From Brachionus manjavacas (lineage: Eukaryota; Rotifera; Eurotatoria; Ploima; Brachionidae), in the NCBI GenBank assembly GCA_019054805.1, contig JAHQIY010000012.1, positions 496,001 to 560,000 of the forward strand: a stretch of 64,000 nucleotides of DNA, read 5' to 3'. Position numbers and translations under genes: made by a program. Each line of letters opens with the position of its first letter. Positions within the stretch are counted from its first letter, which is position 1. The notes beneath the pieces are model-generated. The model was not told where the DNA came from, did no database searches, and saw only the letters and a list, made by a program, of their open reading frames with translations. Below are positions 60,201 through 64,000 of this stretch, piece by piece.

Positions 60201-61225
60201 TTTGGATATAAATATTGAAGGATAACAAAAATTCATTTTATTTTAAAAAGTGCCAAATTATTTCAATTTTTTGGACATTTTTTTACATAAATTTACGTAA
60301 AATGATCGAAATTTACCAAATTTTACGTAAAATCAAGTAAATTTACGTTTTTTTACTTTTGTAAATTTACGTAAATTTACAATATTTTACGTAAAATTCG
60401 GTAAATTTACTATTTTTTACGTAAATTATCGTAAATTACTAAATCCGGAACACCACTGTAATTTCTTTATATAAAAAAACTATTTGTATAATAAAAAATA
60501 AATGTATTTAATTTGTTATATTTTTTATGTTAAAGACTTATTTAACTATTTAGAAAAAAATAAAATCTTTTTAATAAAAAATTTTAGCTATTTAAGTTAA
60601 ATGTTATTTCAAAAAAAAATCCAAAATGTCATACCTGTGCTCAAAGCGGCCGATATGACCGCCCTCTTAAGGGCATTTTTTATACCAGCATTTATTTTGA
60701 AGTTCTTGGCACCACCTGTGATCGAAATGATGAGCTTTGGCCTGTGCATCTTCCACACTTCAAACATAATCTTGACCATTTGGTCCAGCGGAGTTCGAAA
60801 ATCAACCCTTAAATACTTAAAATGGTCCAAATGGATGCCTAATTTTTATTTGTGTGTCTACCTTAGGATCATTTCGCTTGTAGCCTTCGAACTTAAGCTC
60901 TCCAAACGCATCAGTTGGCTCATCGGCACTCGTGTGCCTTTCATAGTTCCACTCAACTGGGCAGTTCTCAGCTTTGTGCGTGAATGCCTGCCGTACTTCT
61001 TCATGGTGCAGGCGCAATGGGAGGCCGCAACAACACCTTTTTTTCAAAATAAATTGTTTAACCATTTTTTGCGCTTTAGCTCACTTACAAATCTGTGCCA
61101 TCTTTGGTCAATTTGTACACAAAGCAGCTGCATCGGGTTTTTTTTAGATCAAAGCTTTCGATCAGTTCATTAGTGTCAGTGAAATCAATGGAATCAATAT
61201 GGCTTAAAACAGACTTTGGATTCAT
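42202..61225 (-). CDS. TRPM: TRPM-family cation channel, 15 exons over 19 kb
   Basis: Exons in transcript order: 61225-61089, 61036-60862, 60815-60635, 57069-56665, 53557-53451, 53397-53330, 53273-52532, 52475-52454, 52386-52271, 50019-49699, 49645-49238, 43460-43022, 42970-42563, 42514-42379, 42328-42202. All junctions are GT-AG, phases match, and the sum is 3,792 nt (1,263 aa). The N-terminal TRPM homology region (SLOG-like) has ISITGGAKNF, AWLVTGGTNEG and GGGPNTLKLCED. The MHR helices follow (IDDFCDKPDVHLFIYA; NNTCLQIAHLAND). Six membrane segments lie at about 830-1105; S6 reads LMVNLLIAIFSNT and the TRP box is WKFQRY. A C-terminal coiled coil starts LADARLERRLVDWENK. No Nudix or kinase domain is present. 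It should form tetrameric plasma-membrane cation channels; ligand or stimulus cannot be inferred. The 22-nt exon has a weak GTGTTT donor and is the least certain. Confidence 0.93.
42971..43021 (-). other. 51-nt in-frame candidate intron in the TRPM pore-loop region
   Basis: GTAACC...CCACAAG, within the usual size of this gene's short introns (46-67 nt). It is a multiple of three and has no stop, so retention adds 17 residues (about NQQKNQSFFLIFFRPQA) between S5 and S6 without breaking the frame. I treat it as an intron because of its donor, acceptor and composition. Confidence 0.55.
43554..44420. mobile_element. Foldback element with exact 8-bp target duplication (867 bp)
   Basis: The ends are inverted: GGTATTCTTTAAAAAGACAC at the left, and the complement of the right reads GGTATTCTTTAAAAATGACA. 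Long arms are also inverted (the 43620-43680 T-rich segment is mirrored near 44255-44330). AGCTAGAG flanks both sides (43546-43553 and 44421-44428). Eight-base duplications fit hAT, Merlin or P types. It inserted into a CTGTACCGAGCTAGAGCTCC hairpin tail in the large TRPM intron. Confidence 0.85.
44570..44650 (+). repeat. Retroelement-like hairpin tail
   Basis: T-run, then GAGCTAAAGCTC near 44611, then GATACTGAAATACAAATAAATAAAATAA. It belongs to the GAGC...GCTC tail subtype. Confidence 0.45.
45119..46140 (+). pseudogene. LINE (CR1/Jockey-like) reverse-transcriptase ORF2, 5'-truncated and broken
   Basis: Starts within the polymerase: IKWTDNFLTGRKQRVVMGSA, then VVSGVPQGSVLGPLLF (finger/palm motif B). 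A frameshift leads to INDMPEGIKHQCKM. The FADD catalytic box expected next is deleted and the frame shifts again to ISTITDTDTIASIKSDLDRL. Then follow WMELWCTKFNAKKC, RDLGIIISSDLKW, the DVQRRASKLVPEL block and RRQHFFTNRIVPY. A TGA replaces the Trp of the next motif before NLLSQELVDAS, and the frame ends near 46120. Without the catalytic Asp pair it is inactive. It lies opposite in strand to the host TRPM gene, in its largest intron. Confidence 0.85.
46183..46380. repeat. Inverted-repeat element at the LINE 3' end
   Basis: Arms of about 85-90 bases: GTCAAGTCAATGACTTAAAT...TTTTAGTGAAGTTTAGTCAA at the left and the imperfect complement at the right (TTGACTCGACAAAACTTCAC...). TCAAGTCAAG-type words recur near 20.48 and 21.35 kb. 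Probably a foldback MITE that interrupted the LINE 3' region. Confidence 0.6.
46990..47400. repeat. ACGTAA-rich repeat patch
   Basis: Many words such as ATTACGTAAAATCACGTAA and TGATGTAAAATTACGT occur in both orientations. They resemble the subterminal sequence of the CAGTAGTG/CAGTGGTG elements, so this is likely a decayed member of those families. Confidence 0.4.
47581..47815. mobile_element. MITE with GGGGTTGTGAAGTTC ends and 9-bp target duplication (235 bp)
   Basis: Inverted ends GGGGTTGTGAAGTTC. The inner arms are also inverted (TTTTTTACTAAAAGAGATAA and its complement). AAATTGTAA stands directly before (47572-47580) and after (47816-47824). G-rich ends with a 9-bp duplication fit Mutator-like (MULE) non-autonomous elements, of which coding remnants occur in this window. 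Confidence 0.85.
48475..48505. repeat. Small perfect hairpin
   Basis: TTCAAGTGTAA, a short loop, then TTACACTTGAA. It lies in the largest TRPM intron. Just downstream, at 48760-48830, a 25-base unit (TAGATATTTTTTTGAATAAA...) is duplicated in tandem. Confidence 0.5.
51022..51400. mobile_element. Inverted-repeat element with CAACGGGTGTTC ends (about 378 bp)
   Basis: The left end ACAACGGGTGTTC and right end GAACACCCGTTGT are exact complements. The arms continue with ATTTAAAAAAAATATGTTCC and its complement, then CATAGAC/GTCTATG. No coding sequence; the open frame at 51137-51319 lies inside but is low complexity. It lies in the 2.25 kb TRPM intron. A target duplication is not clear. Confidence 0.75.
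54113..54283. repeat. Inverted repeat with about 58-base arms
   Basis: GAACCAACAGC...GGTCTCAATCGAATAAT is at the left, and the complement of ATTATTCGATTGAGACC...GTTGGTTC is at the right, with few mismatches. The loop contains CAGTAGTGATTTTAATTTACG, the end motif of the MITE family at 31.86 kb, so the structure is composite. Confidence 0.65.
54605..55530. mobile_element. Second copy of the CAGTAGTG MITE, split by an insertion
   Basis: CAGTAGTGATTCGATAATAG (54605) to about 54667 matches the left part of the 31.86 kb element. The remainder (GATAAATTATGTAAAATCCA onward) resumes near 55350. The 680 bases in between contain none of the MITE and end in a GC-rich patch (55231-55320), so a second element inserted in this copy. 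TA precedes the left end; the right terminus is not recognisable. Confidence 0.6.
55231..55325. repeat. GC-rich patch with CCGGCC/ACGGCC words
   Basis: GCCGGCCGGCAAGGTCGCTC, CGGCCGGTTCGGAGCC and GACGGACGGCCGCGCTGGCC stand in DNA otherwise about 80% AT. Similar words occur at 41.3 and 63.45 kb. Best explained as part of an inserted transposon, not a CpG-island promoter, because it sits inside a TRPM intron within another repeat. Confidence 0.45.
55695..56405. mobile_element. Foldback element with TGCAGAATTTT tandem loop (about 710 bp)
   Basis: The inner arms (55794-55905 and about 56055-56165) are almost perfect complements: ATGATCAATATTTGATGCTC...TTAATGCAGAGGTTC. The outer arms (55700-55775 and 56333-56400) are also complementary. 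The right side holds an extra 165 bases with a 60-codon minus-strand frame (MFRDPYSHKTKLAYFGHLEN...), absent from the left and not recognised. The loop has four copies of an 11-base unit TGCAGAATTTT. GCAGAGTGCACACCAT links it to the 36.84 kb family. Confidence 0.75.
57921..58330 (+). pseudogene. Possible N-terminal part of a MULE-like transposase
   Basis: MINIESNDDFYSDDEDAVAP and a basic KTKRRRVHWEFEL run, then, after a frameshift, YWNEKETRRKG and KEWFVKN. An acidic start followed by 'WEFE...' is common at the beginning of MULE/FLYWCH transposases. A later RCESFGGKKDYANKK could be the zinc finger. Weak on its own; the SWIM fragment 0.5 kb downstream on the same strand supports it. Confidence 0.3.
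58801..59179 (+). pseudogene. MULE transposase C-terminus with SWIM zinc finger
   Basis: Open frame of about 113 codons or more, ending in a stop. After a helical start (MLTDLSKSQESFVLKLVRD) comes YSVSVNPKFCTCPYFLEYDI followed by CKHF: the SWIM finger CxCx(n)CxH. An AT-hook-like KKRGRPPKSNNG ends the protein. It parallels the minus-strand fragment at 40.26 kb. The catalytic domain is missing. It sits in the 3.57 kb TRPM intron on the opposite strand. Confidence 0.7.
59286..60458. mobile_element. 1.17 kb near-perfect palindromic element with TA target duplication
   Basis: The ends CAGTGGTGTTCCGGATTTAG and its exact complement are flanked by TA on both sides (59284-59285, 60459-60460). The arms (59286-59874 and about 59915-60458) are almost identical in inverted orientation, differing mainly by one extra segment of about 43 bases in the left arm (59747-59789) and one- or two-base indels. 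The spacer is about 40 bases. The arms are full of TTTACGTAAA words. CAGTG ends with a TA target fit a pogo/Tc1-mariner-type non-autonomous foldback. It lies in the 3.57 kb TRPM intron. Confidence 0.9.
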
Positions 61226-61269
61226 TTTTTAATGGAATAAGAATTAAAAATTAAAAATTTTGTTCAACA

Positions 61270-61275
61270 TTTATT
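61270..61275 (-). terminator. Polyadenylation signal of the gene upstream of TRPM
   Basis: AATAAA on the minus strand, 29 bases after the stop at 61304 and about 45 bases before the TRPM start codon. Confidence 0.5.
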
Positions 61276-61303
61276 TTAAAAATTGTCATGGAAACAGTTA
61301 AAT

Positions 61304-61631
61304 TCAGTATGAAGCAGTCTGGCTTAATCTTTTTTTACCGAACAAGACTTTTTTGAGTCGCTTGCGAAATGGGGTTTTGTAGTTTTTGATGGCCGCTTCT
61401 TTGATTTCCAAGTCGGTGGACCTGATGCGGCTTTGACGACATACCAGCAGCCAGACTAGAATGGCGTTGACCACCAATGCACACAAAAATGAAATTAAGG
61501 CTAGCAGTTTGAACCATGCCTCACTTCCCAACTGAACTTCTTTCATACCAGTGTCGGAACCGAACGCAAGCTCTCTCATTGTTTTCGACTCGAGACTAGA
61601 AACCACCGACGCGCTCTTAATCAAAAAGCGC
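61304..61631 (-). CDS. 3' terminal exon of an unidentified single-pass membrane protein
   Basis: An acceptor TTAAAAAAAG precedes 61631; one base completes a codon begun in an upstream exon, and 108 codons follow. The frame has a juxtamembrane part (SVVSSLESKTMRELAFGSDT), one hydrophobic helix (WFKLLALISFLCALVVNAIL and VWLLVC) and a basic cytoplasmic tail (FRKRLKKVLFGKKRLSQTASY). GC content is clearly higher than the surroundings. It fits the end of a type I membrane protein whose ectodomain exons lie upstream, perhaps beyond the window. Alternatively the internal Met gives a 91-92-aa single-exon protein. No family recognised. Confidence 0.55.
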
Positions 61632-63396
61632 CTTTTTTTAATAAATTTTAATTAAAGTGAAAAAAGTCATAAATTTTATTCTAATAATTTTTTGCAATCA
61701 CTTTTTCTTCTCTTTTTTAATTTAAATATGTGAAAATAAAACATCTTTTTGAAAAAGTCTGAGTAGAACTCATTAAAACGATCTAAAAATTTTTTTATTT
61801 TTTTATACAAAAAATACAAACAGTTCTTCTATGAAAGATCCAGAATTGACTAAAAAATTTATCATACGCCAATTTGAGTTGGTAAGAATGCGTAATTTTA
61901 CGGAAAATTACGCAAGTTTACTTTAAAATACGTAACTGTCAGTAAAATCGTTTCAAAATGCTTAAGGCATAAAAAACAAGATTTTTGGTAAAAATAAATG
62001 AATTATTTTTTAATGAAAAAATAAAAATTTCAAGCTTAGATTTTCTTAAATAATTTTTCGTAAAATAACACATTTTTGGTGATTTTAAAGGAAAAAAGCT
62101 AAATTATATCTAAAATTTTTGGGTCTCCTAGGTTATGTGATCAATATTAGAAGAGTTCGAAAATGGTCGAATTTTTTTTTATTTGTTCAAAATTTTAAAC
62201 GACTTACTAAAAGTAGATTTCTTTAAATAATTTAAATTTTTTTTTTAGGATAATTTAAATTATATATAATTATTTCAAATTTTTGAATTGATTATTTTTA
62301 TTTTCAAATTTTGTAGCATTTGAAGAACTTAACTTAACTTTTTCTTTTTTTCTTTTTTTTTATTTTGCCTATGAGGCTTAAATCAATAAATAAAAAAATA
62401 ATAATAATATTAATCACTTATTTAAACTAATGATCACCAGTTTTTTTTCTGAAATTTTAAATTGATCACTAAAACTATCCAGTGGTTACAGAATTAATAT
62501 TTGATCACATATTTAAAAAAAATAGAAATAATTTAACAAATTTTTTGATGGACAAAAATTTTTGCAAATTCAAAATATCCACATCAAGTGTCAGGTACGA
62601 AAGGGCTCAATATACATATAGGTAGAGTACACAATTGACTTTTTTTTAAAGGACTCGATTAATTTATTAATATTTGGACTTTAAAGATTTTATTTTAAAA
62701 CTTATTTATGATCACATATTTAAAATAGTAAAAATAATTCCTTTCTATTGATCACTTATTGGACCCAGTTAGCTTCGATCCACGTAAGAAGTGCTGGTAA
62801 TGAGTGCAGTGGACCTCTCTCCTAGAACGGTGATAGTAAAAAAAAAAAAAAAACTCAAATAAATAAACACAAATTAAAAATCTTTTCTGTTCTAAGGAAT
62901 AATGTATTTTTTTTTTTTTAAAAAAGTTATCTCGAATTCGAGGAAAAAAAATTTTTAGTCTTGATACTTTTCATTTTATTTTCTTTTTTTTTAACATCGC
63001 CAAATTTGGCGTAATTTTTTGAAATAAATAATAATAATAATATTAGGTGATCAGCTGATCACATAAGCTATGAGACCCAATTTTTTTTGAAACATATTAA
63101 ACAAGGATTGAGATACCCTTTGCCCCTTTGTTTATTGAAGAAAAGTAACTGTACAATACATCAATGTATATATTTGTGAAAGATAAACACTTTAAAATAG
63201 TATACAGTTTTTTAAATTTATATTTTAAAATTAGTTTCTTAAATTTTTTTTACTAATATTAGTTAATATCAGCTGATAGCTAATAATATTTAAAACAGAT
63301 CATATTTTTTGATATCAGACAAGATGTGACAATTAATTTCCGGCACTGTTAATTTCTGGCAAGCTTATGTAATTTTACGTAAAAGTACATATTAAA
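61632..63396. other. Non-coding stretch with retroelement-like tails
   Basis: Upstream exons of the membrane protein were not found here. T-run/hairpin/A-run tails lie at about 62340-62405 (GCCTATGAGGC) and 62983-63045 (CGCCAAATTTGGCG, then AATAATAAT). At 62775-62870 a GC-richer segment ending in a long A-run (CCTCTCTCCTAGAACGGTGA then A15) looks like a separate poly(A)-tailed retroelement end, related to about 15300. An ACGTAA patch lies at 61890-61940. Confidence 0.45.
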
Positions 63397-63560
63397 TAGT
63401 GTTGGGATCCGTACAAGCGGACACTTAACTGGCCAAAATTTTCAGAAACCGTGACCGTGTCCGCATTAGTAGTAGGGCGGTCAGTTGACCGGCCAGCTAG
63501 GCGGTCTATTTTTTGACCGCGAAAATAAACGGTCTAAAATATACGAGCGGTTTTGAAAAA
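63397..63560. repeat. hAT-like transposon end (TAGTGTTGGGATCCG)
   Basis: TAGTGTTGGGATCCGTACAA resembles the CAGTGTTGGG ends of hAT elements. Behind it are GC-rich words GGCGGTCAGTTGACCGGCC and AGGCGGTCTATTTTTTGACC arranged as short inverted pairs, like subterminal binding sites. The other end is not seen, probably beyond the window or lost. Downstream to 64000 nothing is recognisable. Confidence 0.5.
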
Positions 63561-64000
63561 TTCTGAATATTTTGTAAAAAATGATTTATTTTTATAACTA
63601 CTTTGTAGATATATTTTTCATCTTTTTTGTTACTAGAAACAAGAATTACTTAACAAATGTCATTAAAAACTTCTTGTTTTTTAATTTTTTAAGCATCGCC
63701 AAGACGGGACTTATTCATTTTATAGAAAAATTTTTTGAAGAAAATTTTATTTTATAGAAACTCATTTTACAGAAAAATATCATCGAAATTTACCTGTATT
63801 AATTAACCTGTAAAAAAAACAATTAAACAATTAATTATTTTAAAGCAAGAATTAATCTATCAAAAAAATTTGCTAATTTTTCTCTATTGTACAAAATTTT
63901 TCTCTATTAATTTTTTTGAAAATAAGCATAAAATAGTATAGAAAATGTTATGTTTTTTTTTTATTCGAAAAAATAAAAAAATTAACTTTCTGTCTAAGAA
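63561..64000. other. AT-rich window end
   Basis: No feature recognised. AGCATCGCCAAGACGGGACT near 63691 may be a diverged hairpin tail. Confidence 0.35.

Overview
Organism: a very AT-rich (about three quarters A+T) animal nuclear segment. Genes have GT-AG introns, AATAAA signals and animal-specific families (opsin, TRPM channel, Ly6/three-finger protein), and they sit among many decayed DNA transposons and LINEs. Base composition, introns of about 50 nt and the transposon mix suggest a monogonont rotifer such as Brachionus; this is inference and other AT-rich invertebrates are not excluded.

Layout: 1-8.9 kb is non-coding with one LINE tail and one inverted-repeat element. 9.15-12.76 kb (+) is a four-exon opsin. 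14.3-16.4 kb is a TIR-bounded element with an integrase-like fragment. 19.6-20.2 kb (+) is a complete three-exon Ly6/three-finger gene. 20.5-24.5 kb is a transposon graveyard (MULE, LINE, Tc1/mariner-like, possible SINE). 24.5-29.7 kb is a desert. 29.9-30.3 kb (+) is a single-exon gene for a small secreted, prohormone-like protein. 31.8-41.4 kb holds MITE-like elements and broken transposases (LINE, DDE, MULE, pogo-like). 42.2-61.2 kb (-) is one TRPM-family cation channel gene. I assembled 15 exons whose junctions keep a single frame (3,792 nt, 1,263 aa); its four giant introns are packed with foldback elements, LINE and MULE fragments. 61.3-61.6 kb (-) is the last exon of an unidentified membrane protein whose poly(A) signal lies about 45 nt from the TRPM start codon. 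61.7-64 kb holds retroelement-like tails and a hAT-like end.

The host genes (opsin, TRPM, Ly6, secreted peptide) are plausibly neuronal or sensory, but nothing shows that they act together. The most informative structures are a 1.17 kb almost perfect palindrome with TA target duplication, foldback elements with exact 8-bp and 9-bp target duplications, a piggyBac-like MITE with TTAA, a 51-nt in-frame candidate intron in the TRPM pore region, an opsin with altered activation motifs, and a recurrent 'T-run / short hairpin / AATA-run' tail.
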